Assembly: GCA_019359355.1 (NCBI GenBank)
Contig: JAHHHM010000014.1
Location: forward strand, 1 to 64,000
Direction of reading: 5' to 3'
DNA length: 64,000 nucleotides
Source: Microcoleus vaginatus WJT46-NPBG5
GTDB lineage: Bacteria; Cyanobacteriota; Cyanobacteriia; Cyanobacteriales; Oscillatoriaceae
This document shows positions 35,899 through 45,837 of the stretch, piece after piece. The notes under the pieces are model-generated. The model did no database searches, had not been told where the DNA came from, and was given only the letters and a program-made list of their open reading frames with translations. Made by a program: the position numbers and the translations under genes. Position 1 is the first letter of the stretch; each line of letters starts with the position of its first letter.

Positions 35899-37584
35899 AT
35901 GGATGAGCAGACAACCGTTCAGAGTCCAAAATTCAGAATTCCAAGACAACTCACCGGCTTGTTTCTCAGCTTTGTGTTACTTGTTTTTGGGCTAGTGCTT
36001 TGTTTTGTGTTTAACCCAGTAACAGTTCAGTCAGAGTCCCTCCCCATCCAACTCGAAGGCAATCGGCAACTCGTCGCACGCCTATTTATTCCGAAAGCGA
36101 CGGCTGCCCCCCATCCAGTGATGGTGCTGTGTCATGGCGTCAATGCCGGCAAGGAGGTGATGACGCCGTTGGCGGTGGAATTGGCGCGTCATGGAATTGC
36201 CGGCATCGCTTTCGACTTTGGGGGATCGGGTGAATCTTACCGGCTTTCCGAGGGCAAGGGCGCGATTCAAAATCTTGAGGAAAGTAATCTCGCAGATGCT
36301 ATGGCTGTCTTGGCTTATCTGCGGGCAAATCCTGATCGTTTTGATGTCAAGCGCATGGGAATTGCCGGCCACTCTTTAGGCGGTACAGTTGCTTTACAAG
36401 TGGCTCAAACAGACCGGCAGTTGCGCTCTACGATTGTGATGGGAATGAGTGGAGAAGCTACGCCTTCTGTGCCCAAAAATCTTTTTCTAGGCGTGGGTGT
36501 GTATGAACAGCTCAATCCGGTGGCAGATGTTCGCAGGATGTACCAAGCGGCAACTGCCGGCAAGGATCAGGCAGGGGAGACTGTCGGAGATTTTAATGCC
36601 GGCACTGCCCGGAGAATGGTTGTTTCTCCGACGGCTGATCATGTGATCGAACCCTATGACGCGTTTTTGCTACAGCAGGCGGTAAGTTGGGCGCAACGCT
36701 CTTTAAATGTGCCTGGTTTGCGTCTGCCGGCGGTATTTCCCGGTTATATTTTGGGACTACTGGGGAGTTTTGCCGGCGCTGTGGCAACCGGCGTTTGTAT
36801 GTTTGTGCGAACTGGAAAGCCGGTGGAATATCCCGCCGCCCGTCAGATTTACCGGCACTTTGTGGCGTTTACGATTGTGGCGCTGATGGTTTTTTTGTGG
36901 GGGCTGGGAAGCAGCGGTTTCGGCCCATCTAGATCGGCGAGTAATGTACTAATTTTATGTTATGTGATGTTACTGGTTACGAATTACGCCCTGCTTTATT
37001 CTGAAAAATGGCAGTCGGCTTTACGGGTTGCCGGTTTATATAGTTTGGTCTTAGTAGAACCGTTTATTTTGCCGGCTTTACTGAGTGGCAGCAGCGAAAT
37101 TATTAAAAATCCTGGTTATCTCATCGATTTGCCGCAATTTCTGCTGCAATGGCCGGTATTTTTAATTTATAACTACATCACTATTTTTAAACTTGCATTG
37201 TTGCCGGTTTACACCTTGAATTTGCAGCCAAGTTGGTTATTTTTGCTGCTGGTATTGGTGGAATTGGTGTGGCCGGCAATCACTTTAACCGGGCTGGAAC
37301 GCGCTGCAAAATGGGTTGTAGGGCAGTTGCGCCGGCCTTTGAGGGTGGGCGGTTCTGGCAGCATTTCCCGCCGTTCTGCCGGTCTATTGGGGGTGCTGGT
37401 GCTGGTGCTAGTTCTCATTGTGCATCAGCGTCTTCAGGATGGTGTGCTTTCCCTGGCAGCCGGTAGTGGGTTATTAGTGTTGCAGTTGATTAGCCAGATG
37501 GTGTTGCTGCCGGTGGCGGTAATTGTGGTGATTTTGCGATCAGCTTGGTTTCAGCGTTTAGAGTGCCGGTGTTTAGAAAGATGA
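35899..37584 (+). CDS. Alpha/beta hydrolase with membrane C-terminal half
   Basis: A 561-residue protein. It has a transmembrane helix at about 20-39, an alpha/beta-hydrolase domain at 45-270 with the nucleophile Ser159 in GHSLGG and oxyanion segment LCHGVNAGK, and a likely catalytic His in SPTADHVIEPYD. From about residue 275 come roughly seven or eight hydrophobic helices. The hydrolase domain would face the periplasm if the first helix acts as a signal anchor. The substrate is unknown. The fusion of a dienelactone-hydrolase-like domain to a polytopic region is unusual but the frame is open and consistent throughout. Confidence 0.75.
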   Translation: MDEQTTVQSPKFRIPRQLTGLFLSFVLLVFGLVLCFVFNPVTVQSESLPIQLEGNRQLVARLFIPKATAAPHPVMVLCHGVNAGKEVMTPLAVELARHGIAGIAFDFGGSGESYRLSEGKGAIQNLEESNLADAMAVLAYLRANPDRFDVKRMGIAGHSLGGTVALQVAQTDRQLRSTIVMGMSGEATPSVPKNLFLGVGVYEQLNPVADVRRMYQAATAGKDQAGETVGDFNAGTARRMVVSPTADHVIEPYDAFLLQQAVSWAQRSLNVPGLRLPAVFPGYILGLLGSFAGAVATGVCMFVRTGKPVEYPAARQIYRHFVAFTIVALMVFLWGLGSSGFGPSRSASNVLILCYVMLLVTNYALLYSEKWQSALRVAGLYSLVLVEPFILPALLSGSSEIIKNPGYLIDLPQFLLQWPVFLIYNYITIFKLALLPVYTLNLQPSWLFLLLVLVELVWPAITLTGLERAAKWVVGQLRRPLRVGGSGSISRRSAGLLGVLVLVLVLIVHQRLQDGVLSLAAGSGLLVLQLISQMVLLPVAVIVVILRSAWFQRLECRCLER

Positions 37585-37598
37585 GGAGGAGAGAAAAA

Positions 37599-37636
37599 GA
37601 TTTAAGAATTAACTCGTTGCAAAAGGGAAGTTAAAG
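37599..37636 (+). repeat. TPR-cassette leader, copy 1
   Basis: GATTTAAGAATTAACTCGTT followed by GCAAAAGGGAAGTTAAA, about 85 bp upstream of TPR gene 1. The same block is found upstream of TPR genes 2 and 3. Confidence 0.8.
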
Positions 37637-37685
37637 ACTACTTTGTTAATATCAGAAAACCATTCCCAAATTACTCATTTTATTG

Positions 37686-38204
37686 ATGATGAACAAAGAT
37701 CAACAAGAACTTGCTCAAGTTTGGTTTGACAACGGTGAAACCTTATCTTTTTCAGGACGCTATGAAGAAGCGATTGCATCCTACGACAAAGCTATTGAAA
37801 TTAAACCGGACTATTATGAAGCCTGGTACAACCGGGGGCTTGCCTTAGTTAATTTAGGATGCTATGAAGAAGCGATTACTTCTTACGATAAAGCGATCAA
37901 AATTAAACCGGACTATTATGAAGCCTGGTACTGGCAGGGCAATGCCTTATTTAATTTAGGACGTGATGAGGAAGCGATTGCTTCTTACAACAAAGCAGTT
38001 GAGGTTAAACCGAATTATCATGAAGCCTGGTACAACAAAGCGTGCTGCTACGCCTTACAAGGAAACACTGATTTAGCCCTCGGAAACCTCCAACAAGCTA
38101 TCCAACTCAACCCGCACGAATACCAACAATTCGCAGAAACCAATTCTGACTTTGATAGCATTCGAGGGGATAGCCGATTCCAAATGATTATTCAGGGGAG
38201 ATGA
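37686..38204 (+). CDS. TPR protein 1 of three tandem paralogues
   Basis: About 172 residues with some four tetratricopeptide repeats (34-residue unit, for example YEEAIASYDKAIEIKPD, YYEAWYNRGLALVNLG) followed by a conserved non-TPR end (NKACCYALQGN then SDFDSIRGDSRFQMII). No signal peptide. It probably starts at the ATG at 37686 or 37689; no good ribosome site is visible. TPRs form superhelical protein-binding scaffolds. Gene order and leader show that it arose by cassette duplication with the next two genes. Confidence 0.85.
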   Translation: MMNKDQQELAQVWFDNGETLSFSGRYEEAIASYDKAIEIKPDYYEAWYNRGLALVNLGCYEEAITSYDKAIKIKPDYYEAWYWQGNALFNLGRDEEAIASYNKAVEVKPNYHEAWYNKACCYALQGNTDLALGNLQQAIQLNPHEYQQFAETNSDFDSIRGDSRFQMIIQGR

Positions 38205-38218
38205 GGGGGAGAGATGAA

Positions 38219-38256
38219 GATTTAGGAATTAACTCGTTTCAAAAGAAAACTTAATA
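38219..38256 (+). repeat. TPR-cassette leader, copy 2
   Basis: GATTTAGGAATTAACTCGTT followed by TCAAAAGAAAACTTAA, upstream of TPR gene 2; homologous to the blocks at 37599 and 39906. The shared sequence continues to CTACTTTGTTAA. Confidence 0.8.
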
Positions 38257-38311
38257 ACAACTACTTTGTTAAAAGTAAAAAAGCCTTCATTACCCACCCA
38301 TTTTATCGATC

Positions 38312-39904
38312 ATGATGCACAAAGATCAACAAGACATTGCTCAAGCTTGGTTTGAACAGGGCATAGCATTAGCCAATGTAGGACGCATTGAAGAAGCGAT
38401 TGCTTCATACGACAAAGCACTTGAAATTAAACCGGATGATCATGAAACCTGGTACAACCGGGGCTGTGCCTTAGTTAATTTAGGACACTATGAAGAAGCG
38501 ATTGCTTCCTGGGATAAAGCCATTGAAATAAAATCGGACGATCATGATGCTTGGTACAACCGGGGCTGTACCTTAAATGATTTAGGACGCCATGAAGAAG
38601 CGATTGCATCCTATAACAAAGCCCTTAAAATTAAACCGGATGATCATCAAGCCTGGAACAACCGGGGCGTTGCCTTAGGTAATTTAGGATGCGATGAAGA
38701 AGCGATAGCATCCTACGATAAAGCACTTGAAATTAAACCGGATAAACATCAAGCCTGGAACAACCGGGGCGCTGCCTTAGGTAATTTAGGACGCGATGAA
38801 GAAGCGATAGCATCCTACGACAAAGCACTTGAAATAGAACCGGACTATCATGAAGCCTGGTACAACCGGGGCATTCTCTTGGATGATTTAGGACGCTACG
38901 ATCATGATGCTTGGTACAACCGGGGCATTCTCTTGGATGATTTAGGACGCTATGAAGAAGCAATTCTATGCTTCGATAAAGCAGTTGAAATTAAACCGGA
39001 CAAAGATGAAGCCTGGAACAACCGGGGCGTTGCCTTAGATAATTTAGGACGCCATGAAGAAGCGATGGCTTCCTACGACAAAGCACTTGAAATTAAACCG
39101 GATTATGATGAAGCTTGGAAGAACCGGGGCGATTCCTTAAGTAATTTAGGACGCCATGAAGAAGCGATGGCTTCCTACGATAAAGCACTTGAAATTAAAC
39201 CGGACTTCCCTGAAATCTGGTACATTCGTGGTCTTATCTTAGAAAATTTAGGACGCCATGAAGAAGCGATGGCTTCCTACGACAAAGCACTTGAAATTAA
39301 ACCGGATTATGATGAAGCTTGGAAGAACCGGGGCGATTCCTTAAGTAATTTAGGACGCCATGAAGAAGCGATGGCTTCCTACGATAAAGCACTTGAAATT
39401 AAACCAGACTATCATGATGCCTGGTTCTACCGGGGCTTTGCCTTAAATAATTTAGGACGCTATGAAGAAGCGATTGCTTCTTACGATAAAGCACTTGAAA
39501 TAGAACCGGACTTTCATGTTGCCTGGTGCAACCGGGGCTTTGCTTTATATAATTTAGAATGCTATGAAGAAGAGATTGCTTGCTACGATAAAGCACTTGA
39601 AATAGAACCGGACTTTCATCAAGCCTGGAACAAGCGGGGCAATGCTTTAGGCAAATTAGAACGCTATGAAGAAGCGATTGCTTGCTTCGACCAAGCTATT
39701 GAAATTGAAGCGGATTATCATGAAGCTTGGTACAACAAAGCTTGCTACAGCGCCTTACAAGGCAACATTGACTTAGCCCTGGAAAACCTCCAACACGCTA
39801 TCCAACTCAGCCCTGACGAATACCGGCAAATGGCAGAAACCGACTCGGACTTTGATAGCATTCGAGAGGATAGCCGGTTTCAAGCGCTGATTGAGAGGAG
39901 ATGA
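38312..39904 (+). CDS. TPR protein 2, expanded array
   Basis: A 530-residue protein with about 14 TPR units plus the same C-terminal end as its neighbours (YNKACYSALQGN then SDFDSIREDSRFQALI). The 102-bp DNA unit is highly conserved. Two stretches of 161 bp (39041-39201 and 39245-39405) are identical, showing recent expansion by two units. Near residues 190-210 an 18-residue half unit is inserted (DHDAWYNRGILLDDLGRY duplicated), breaking the 34-residue phase. The length is probably variable between strains. Confidence 0.88.
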   Translation: MMHKDQQDIAQAWFEQGIALANVGRIEEAIASYDKALEIKPDDHETWYNRGCALVNLGHYEEAIASWDKAIEIKSDDHDAWYNRGCTLNDLGRHEEAIASYNKALKIKPDDHQAWNNRGVALGNLGCDEEAIASYDKALEIKPDKHQAWNNRGAALGNLGRDEEAIASYDKALEIEPDYHEAWYNRGILLDDLGRYDHDAWYNRGILLDDLGRYEEAILCFDKAVEIKPDKDEAWNNRGVALDNLGRHEEAMASYDKALEIKPDYDEAWKNRGDSLSNLGRHEEAMASYDKALEIKPDFPEIWYIRGLILENLGRHEEAMASYDKALEIKPDYDEAWKNRGDSLSNLGRHEEAMASYDKALEIKPDYHDAWFYRGFALNNLGRYEEAIASYDKALEIEPDFHVAWCNRGFALYNLECYEEEIACYDKALEIEPDFHQAWNKRGNALGKLERYEEAIACFDQAIEIEADYHEAWYNKACYSALQGNIDLALENLQHAIQLSPDEYRQMAETDSDFDSIREDSRFQALIERR

Positions 39905-39905
39905 A

Positions 39906-39943
39906 GATTTAGGAATTAACTCGGTGCAAAAGGGAACTTAAAA
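39906..39943 (+). repeat. TPR-cassette leader, copy 3
   Basis: GATTTAGGAATTAACTCGGT followed by GCAAAAGGGAACTTAAAAA, upstream of TPR gene 3. It is closest to copy 1 over the GCAAAAGGGAA part. Confidence 0.8.
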
Positions 39944-39998
39944 AGTGCTTTGGCAATATCAGGAACCTCTTTAGAAACCACATAGTATATCAATAACA

Positions 39999-40799
39999 AT
40001 GCACAAAAATAAACAAAACTTTGTTAAAACTTGGTTTAACCGAGTTATTGCATTATTCCATTTAGGAGGCAATAAAGAAGCGATTGCTGGCTACGACCAA
40101 GCTGTTAGAATTAAACCAGGGGAGCATTATACCTGGTACAGCAAAGGCATTGACTTATTTAATTTAAACCGCTATGAAGAAGCGATTGCGGCCTTTGATA
40201 AAGCACTGGAAATTAAACCAGACTATTATGAATCCTGGAACTTCCGTGGCTTTGTCTTAGGAAATTTAGGATGCTATGAAGAAGCGATTGCTGACTACGA
40301 CAAAGCAATTGAAATTAAACCGGACTATGAGATTTCATGGTTTCACAGAGGCTGTGCCTTATCCCATTTAGGGCGAACTGAAGAAGCGATTGCTGCCTTC
40401 GACAAAGCAATTGAAATTAAACCAGATTCTCATGGGGCCTGGAACACAAGAGGCAGTCTTTTAGATGCTTTAGGACGAACTGAAGAAGCGATTGCTTGCT
40501 GGGAAAAAGTTGTTGAAATTAAACCGGGAGATTATTATACCTGGTACAGACGACGCTGTGCGTTAAAAAAATTAGGACGCTATGAAGAGGCGATTGCTGC
40601 TTACGATAAAGCTATTGAAATTGAACCGGATGATCATGTTTCCGGCTATAATAAAGCGTGTTGCTACGCCTTACAAGGCAACATTGAGTTAGCCATCGAA
40701 AGCCTTCCTGAGCAATATCAGCAGATAGCAAAAACCAACTCAGACTTTGATAGCATCCGAGAAGATAGCCGGTTTCAAGCGCTGATTGAGGATAGATGA
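39999..40799 (+). CDS. TPR protein 3 of three tandem paralogues
   Basis: A 266-residue protein with about six TPR units, more diverged from each other than those of protein 2, and the same C-terminal end (YNKACCYALQGN then SDFDSIREDSRFQALIEDR). It starts with the paralogous MHKNKQNF. No signal peptide. After it the leader block does not recur, so the cassette array ends here. Confidence 0.85.
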   Translation: MHKNKQNFVKTWFNRVIALFHLGGNKEAIAGYDQAVRIKPGEHYTWYSKGIDLFNLNRYEEAIAAFDKALEIKPDYYESWNFRGFVLGNLGCYEEAIADYDKAIEIKPDYEISWFHRGCALSHLGRTEEAIAAFDKAIEIKPDSHGAWNTRGSLLDALGRTEEAIACWEKVVEIKPGDYYTWYRRRCALKKLGRYEEAIAAYDKAIEIEPDDHVSGYNKACCYALQGNIELAIESLPEQYQQIAKTNSDFDSIREDSRFQALIEDR

Positions 40800-40886
40800 G
40801 GGGGAGAAGGGTGCCGGCATCTGTGTTCATCTGTGGTTAAGATAAAAATTCTACCTTTGGCACGAGATGTAATTTGAGCTGAGATC

Positions 40887-42059
40887 ATGCCTAATTATGA
40901 ATTTGGCAACGTGTCGAACCCTGAAGAAGCAGAACGTCTAGGGGAAATCCTCTGCCAGTGCTTTAACTTTCCCACAAAAGATTGGCCTTTTTATCGGGAT
41001 CGTTTGGGACTGGAGAGTTTTCGAGTTTTGCGTCAAGAGGGGAAAATTGCCGCCGGCTTGGGAATTTACCAGATGGGGCAATGGTTTGCGGGTCAATCTG
41101 TGCCAATGGCGGGAATTGCGGCTGTGGGTGTGCCTCCAGAGTATCGGGGAACAGGGGTGGCATTTGAACTGCTGAGTCAAACGCTTAAAGAACTTTATGA
41201 CAGTGGTGTGCCAATTTCCTCGCTTTATCCCGCCACTCAGCGCCTTTATCGGAAAGTGGGATATGAACAAGCCGGCATTCGTTGCACTTGGGAGTTGCCG
41301 ACACAGACGATTCGCATGAGTGAACGCAGTCTGCCGGTTCGTTTAGTTGTGCCGGCACAGCATGAAGTTTTTCACGAACTTTACCGACAACAGGCAACCC
41401 AAAATAATGGGAATTTGGATCGCAATACGGCGATTTGGGAGAACGCGGTTTTGCACCCAGAAAATGCGGTTTACGCTTATATTGCCGGCAGTGAAACCCA
41501 ACCCGAAGGTTACATTATTTTTAGCTCGAAGCGGGAAGTTGGGAGTAATTTATTATCAATATGGGATTGGGCGGCTGTGACACCGGCAGCGCAACGTCGT
41601 TTGTGGGCATTTTTAGCCGATCATCGTTCTCAGATTGACAAGGTAATTTGGCACAGTTCCAGCCTCGATTCGCGCCTGTTTCTGCTTCCAGAACAAACCG
41701 CTAAAATTCAAAGTTCAGACATCTGGTTTTTACGAGTCGTGAATGTAGTGGTTGCTTTGGAAAAACGCGGTTATCCAGTGGGTTTGGTTGCCGAGTTACA
41801 TTTATCTGTCACAGATGATTTACTGCCGGCAAATAACGGTAATTTTGTTTTAAAGGTTTCTGGAGGGCGAGGCGAAGTTACTAGCGGCGGTAAAGGCGAA
41901 TTGCAGTTAGATATTCGCGCACTTGCACCGCTTTACACAAGTTTGTTTACAGCTTACCAAATGCACGCAAATGGCCAATTGGAAGCACCGGAAAATGCCT
42001 TATCGGTTGCCACTCAAATCTTTGCCGGCGCTCAACCTTGGATGCCAGATTTCTTTTGA
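40887..42059 (+). CDS. Eis-like GNAT N-acetyltransferase
   Basis: A 390-residue protein with the Eis architecture: an N-terminal GNAT domain with the acetyl-CoA pyrophosphate loop in VGVPPEYRGTGVAFELLS (residues about 84-101), a second degenerate GNAT domain, and a C-terminal SCP2-like domain (LQLDIRALAPLYTSLFTAYQ). Eis proteins acetylate aminoglycosides or other amines in mycobacteria; the substrate in cyanobacteria is unknown. It is convergent with mutS (22 bp between stops). Confidence 0.85.
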   Translation: MPNYEFGNVSNPEEAERLGEILCQCFNFPTKDWPFYRDRLGLESFRVLRQEGKIAAGLGIYQMGQWFAGQSVPMAGIAAVGVPPEYRGTGVAFELLSQTLKELYDSGVPISSLYPATQRLYRKVGYEQAGIRCTWELPTQTIRMSERSLPVRLVVPAQHEVFHELYRQQATQNNGNLDRNTAIWENAVLHPENAVYAYIAGSETQPEGYIIFSSKREVGSNLLSIWDWAAVTPAAQRRLWAFLADHRSQIDKVIWHSSSLDSRLFLLPEQTAKIQSSDIWFLRVVNVVVALEKRGYPVGLVAELHLSVTDDLLPANNGNFVLKVSGGRGEVTSGGKGELQLDIRALAPLYTSLFTAYQMHANGQLEAPENALSVATQIFAGAQPWMPDFF

Positions 42060-42081
42060 AGAACAATTCAATTAATCAGTT

Positions 42082-44760
42082 TTATCCTTCAAAGATATCT
42101 AATTCCTCAACAACCGGCTTGCCATTTTTACTGTCTTTCTTTGCCACACCTTGACGTAAACCCACAGCAATTTTACTGTGCTTTTCGATTTGGCTCATCA
42201 CTTGCCTTGCACGTTCAATCACAGAAGCCGGCAACCCTGCCAATCTTCCCGCTTCAATTCCATAGGAACGATCAGCGCCGCCGGGATGAACTTGATGCAA
42301 AAATACAATTCTATCAGGAAATTCTTTCACGGTTACTTGATAGTTGGCAACGTTAGATAAAATTGATGCCAGTTCATTTAATTCATGATAATGTGTGGCA
42401 AAAATTGTCCGTGAACCGATATCCGTTGCCAGATATTCTGCAACCGACCAAGCAATTGAAAGACCGTCAAAGGTTGCCGTTCCTCTGCCAATTTCATCGA
42501 GAAGAACGAGGGATTTTGGGGTGGCGTGGTTAAGAATATTTGCGGTTTCATTCATTTCTACCATAAAGGTCGATTGGCCGGTTGCTAAATCATCAACGGC
42601 ACCAACACGGGTGAAAATGCGATCAGAAATTCCTAAAGTTGCGGAAGCTGCCGGCACAAAACTGCCAATTTGTGCCATTAATTGAATTAAACCCACTTGT
42701 CTTAAATAACAGCTTTTTCCACTAGCATTCGGGCCGGTAAGAATGATTAAATCCGGGGTGGGAGAGGCGGTTTCTGGGGTGCCTAAATGAGCTGAATTGG
42801 GGACAAAGAAGCCGGCTGGTAAAGATTGCTCGACAACAGGGTGACGCCCGTCAATAATTGCAATTTCTCGGCTTTCGACCATTGTAGGCCGGCAGTAACC
42901 TTGATGCACCGCAACTTCTGCTAAACCACACAGCACATCGGCTGCGGCAACGGCTTTAGCGACTTTGCGAATCAGTTCTGCCACTTCTCCTACTTCTGCA
43001 CGCAATGCGGCAAAAACTTCGTATTCGAGTTGATTTAAATCATCGCGTGCCGTGAGAATTCTGGCTTCCCGTTCTTTTAAATCTGTGGTGATATATCTTT
43101 CTTCATTCGTCAGTGTTTGTTTGCGGAGATAATCTTTTGGGGCTTGCTCAGTTTTAGACTTACTAATGCTGATATAATAGCCAAAGGTTTTATTAAATCC
43201 TACTTTAAGATTGGGGATGCCGGTGCGTTCTCTTTCCGTTACTTCTAATTGAGCAATCCATTGCCGATCTTCCTCAACTTGTTGGCGCATGGTATCAAGT
43301 TGGGGGTGAACGCCGGGACGAATTAAATTGCCTTCGGTGAGATGGATGGGGGGGGAATCTACTAAATGTTCACGCAGCCGGTGTGCCAGTTGTTCTAGCA
43401 CCGGCGGTACATTTTGCAAGGCTTTGAGATAAGGAGAAGTGCCGGCATCTGCCAACTTTGCCAATTCTGGAAGTTTTCCTAAAGATTCTGCTAAGGTGAC
43501 TAAATCTTTGGCGTTAGCTGTGCCTGAACCGGCTCGTCCTGCTAAGCGTTCAATATCATAAATTTGCCGCAATAACTGTTGCAAATCTTGGCGCAAAGAA
43601 TTGTTATTAACCAGTTCTTGAATCGTATCTTGTCGGGCACAAATACCTTTAATGTCGAGCAAAGGTTGCAACAACCATCGGCGCAGCGCCCGTCCACCCA
43701 TTGCCGTAGCGGTTTTATCCAACGCCCACAACAGTGAACCATAAAAAGTGCCATCGCGAACCGTTTGGGTAATTTCTAAATTGCGCCGGCTTTGATGATC
43801 AATAATTAGAAAATCAGCAAGGGTATAAGTTCGCACCGGCTGTAAAGGAATCTTAGTTTTTGACGTAAATTGGGGATTGGAAGATTTCAGCTTTTCCCCG
43901 GTTCCCTGTTCAAACGTATTTTCCAAATATTCCAGCAACCCGCCGGCGGCGCGAACTGCTAGGGGTAAATGTTCACACCCCATGCCTTCTAGGGATCGCA
44001 CTTTAAAGCGTTGCAACAGTCGTTGACGTGCTTCGACTTGAGTAAACGGTCTTTGCGATCGCAAGGCATAACAAAAAGAAGGCGGCAGGCAGCTAGGCAA
44101 GTGTTCCGAGGTTTCGCCGGGACGCAGCATACTGCCGATATCCGGCGCATCGGTGGGAATCAGCACTTCTGACGGTTGCAGCCGCATCAGTTCTTGGCTT
44201 AGCTGTTCCAAGTCATCGGCTTGGGTGGTTAAGAATTCGCCGGTGGAGATATCTGCATAGGCTAAACCCCAATGGCTGCCCGTGATCACGGCAGCGGCAA
44301 GGAAGTTATTCCGCCGCGCTTTCAGCATTCCTTCTTCTAAAACCGTCCCAGGCGTAATGACGCGGGTGATCTGGCGTTCCACAATGCGGCGTTCTGCAGC
44401 GGCTTCTGCGGCGTCTTCCACTTGATCACAGACAGCGATCGCATAGCCTTTTTCCACCAGTTGCGTGGAGTAGCGATCTAAAGCATGATGAGGAACGCCG
44501 GTCATTGGCACACGCCCGACTTCTTTACCCCCTTCTTTGCTAGTGAGGACGAGTTCGAGTTCTCGTGAGACGGTAATTGCATCTTGAAAGAAGGTTTCAA
44601 AGAAGTCACCCACCCGATACAGCAGGATCGCATGAGGATATTTATCTTTCATATCCGCATAATGCCGGTACATGGGTGATAGCTGTTCGCGATCTATCAG
44701 CCGGTAGTCAGCATTTTTGATGGTGGGTTGGTTGGGGGTAGATGCGGAGTAAAGGGTCAT
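42082..44760 (-). CDS. mutS: DNA mismatch repair protein MutS
   Basis: An 892-residue MutS. The mismatch-reading motif is in [10 protein letters not shown] (Phe and Glu), Walker A is [15 protein letters not shown], Walker B is [16 protein letters not shown], and the dimer-interface helix-turn region ([19 protein letters not shown]) is present. It recognises base mismatches and small loops and recruits MutL. The length is within the range of cyanobacterial homologues. It appears intact. Confidence 0.97.
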   Translation of the reverse strand: MTLYSASTPNQPTIKNADYRLIDREQLSPMYRHYADMKDKYPHAILLYRVGDFFETFFQDAITVSRELELVLTSKEGGKEVGRVPMTGVPHHALDRYSTQLVEKGYAIAVCDQVEDAAEAAAERRIVERQITRVITPGTVLEEGMLKARRNNFLAAAVITGSHWGLAYADISTGEFLTTQADDLEQLSQELMRLQPSEVLIPTDAPDIGSMLRPGETSEHLPSCLPPSFCYALRSQRPFTQVEARQRLLQRFKVRSLEGMGCEHLPLAVRAAGGLLEYLENTFEQGTGEKLKSSNPQFTSKTKIPLQPVRTYTLADFLIIDHQSRRNLEITQTVRDGTFYGSLLWALDKTATAMGGRALRRWLLQPLLDIKGICARQDTIQELVNNNSLRQDLQQLLRQIYDIERLAGRAGSGTANAKDLVTLAESLGKLPELAKLADAGTSPYLKALQNVPPVLEQLAHRLREHLVDSPPIHLTEGNLIRPGVHPQLDTMRQQVEEDRQWIAQLEVTERERTGIPNLKVGFNKTFGYYISISKSKTEQAPKDYLRKQTLTNEERYITTDLKEREARILTARDDLNQLEYEVFAALRAEVGEVAELIRKVAKAVAAADVLCGLAEVAVHQGYCRPTMVESREIAIIDGRHPVVEQSLPAGFFVPNSAHLGTPETASPTPDLIILTGPNASGKSCYLRQVGLIQLMAQIGSFVPAASATLGISDRIFTRVGAVDDLATGQSTFMVEMNETANILNHATPKSLVLLDEIGRGTATFDGLSIAWSVAEYLATDIGSRTIFATHYHELNELASILSNVANYQVTVKEFPDRIVFLHQVHPGGADRSYGIEAGRLAGLPASVIERARQVMSQIEKHSKIAVGLRQGVAKKDSKNGKPVVEELDIFEG

Positions 44761-44920
44761 GGCCAGAAGTCAGCAGCGAGGGTTAGGATCTCATTGTAAT
44801 AGGCCGGTTTTTGATGACGAGCCTCTGTATCATTGCTTTATACAGTAAAATTTCGATTTTTATTCGTAAATTTTATGACGGCTTATTGAGGGACACCGTT
44901 CTTAAATGCTTTTGATGCGA

Positions 44921-45082
44921 TCAGCGTTTTGCTGATATCTCCTGCCGATTTTCCGCATCATCTAGGCTTATGAGGAACAGCATATCAGAGAATGGCTCAA
45001 TAAAGTCCATCGGGTTCAACAATCCCAACGACCAAAGCCTATCCCAAATTTGGTTAACTTTTGAGCGTCGTTCTGGGTTAAT
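44921..45082 (-). pseudogene. HsdM N-terminal relic A
   Basis: The minus strand encodes INPERRSKVNQIWDRLW, SLGLLNPMDFIEPFSD and MLFLISLDDAENRQ, then a TGA. This matches from memory the N-terminus of type I restriction methyltransferases (HsdM/N-6 DNA methylase; consensus IWDxxWxxGxxNPxxxxEQxxYLLFxKRLDD). Only about 53 residues remain, with no methylase domain. It starts 11 bp after the stop of the DUF4926-type gene and is homologous to relic B at 45838-45969. Confidence 0.6.
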
Positions 45083-45092
45083 TATAATTTTC

Positions 45093-45491
45093 TTAGCTGA
45101 CTTGATCTGGTTGTTGTCTTTGCTGCAAAAATTCAGCAAAATCGCGCACTTCGGCAACTAAATCATCAGACAAATTCTCTAAAACTGCTGTTAAATGTTC
45201 CCGAACTCCCATCGTTTCACGAGCAGGAATCGTTAAGATTAATTGATGAGGATAAACGGTTTCTACACCGATTGTCTCCATAAATGATCCGGGTTCATCT
45301 TGAGTCGCTGGGATAAAATCTCCCTGCTCATCATACTTAAACCAGTTGCCAAATAATTCAACAATATACGCCTTTCCCTCTCCAAGAACTTCTACAATTG
45401 CGCCGGTTGTTCCCGCCTGCGCCACTCCCCCATCCGTTAAAGAAATATCTTCAATGAGTTTAACCCCATCAAATAGTTGAAATCTAGTCAT
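45093..45491 (-). CDS. DUF4926-type protein of a two-gene module
   Basis: A 132-residue protein. The N-terminal 60 residues resemble DUF4926 (FQLFDGVKLIEDISLTDGGV, then GTTGAIVEVLGEGKAYIVEL), an SH3-like beta fold common in small cyanobacterial module genes. The C-terminal LSDDLVAEVRDFAEFLQQRQ resembles DUF2281/VapB-type antitoxin helices. It overlaps the upstream DUF6883-type gene by 4 bp, so the two are translationally coupled. A toxin-antitoxin-like role is inference from size and layout. Confidence 0.65.
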   Translation of the reverse strand: MTRFQLFDGVKLIEDISLTDGGVAQAGTTGAIVEVLGEGKAYIVELFGNWFKYDEQGDFIPATQDEPGSFMETIGVETVYPHQLILTIPARETMGVREHLTAVLENLSDDLVAEVRDFAEFLQQRQQPDQVS

Positions 45492-45832
45492 GATAATCCC
45501 CCTAATCTATCGGGTACTGCTGTTACAAATCTGGCAACATCTTCATCAAATAGAATAATCCAAACAGTTCTGATGCGTCGAGATATCCCAGAAGCACCTG
45601 TAAGCTGGATATAGGCACGATAAAGTTCACCCTGCTCGTTTTGACTCTGAGGTTGTAGCATATCCAAGGATATCTCAGCTAAGATTGCCTCTCGAATTGC
45701 TGCCGGTGATTCAAACTCCATTACCTCCTGCCAGAATTTCCGCTTATCTCCTCCTACTCCTGCTTCAGTGGCACGGTTGAAGAGATATTGTGCCTTAGCG
45801 ATGGGAAACTCGAAACGGATAGGTGAGGTCAT
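45488..45832 (-). CDS. DUF6883-type protein of a two-gene module
   Basis: A 114-residue protein resembling the DUF6883 family (FPIAKAQYLFNRATEAGVGG, DKRKFWQEVMEFESPAAIRE, then VWIILFDEDVARFVTAVP). Proteins of this type are frequently paired with DUF4926 genes in cyanobacteria, as here (ATGA overlap). It starts only a few bases after the terminal TAG of HsdM relic B. Biochemical function is unknown. Confidence 0.65.
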   Translation of the reverse strand: MTSPIRFEFPIAKAQYLFNRATEAGVGGDKRKFWQEVMEFESPAAIREAILAEISLDMLQPQSQNEQGELYRAYIQLTGASGISRRIRTVWIILFDEDVARFVTAVPDRLGGLS

Positions 45833-45837
45833 CGGTG

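Noticed and set aside
37683-40799. Regular 102-bp spaced repeats that could suggest a CRISPR array
   Set aside because: They are in-frame TPR codons with 34-residue period; there are no short identical repeats with unique spacers.
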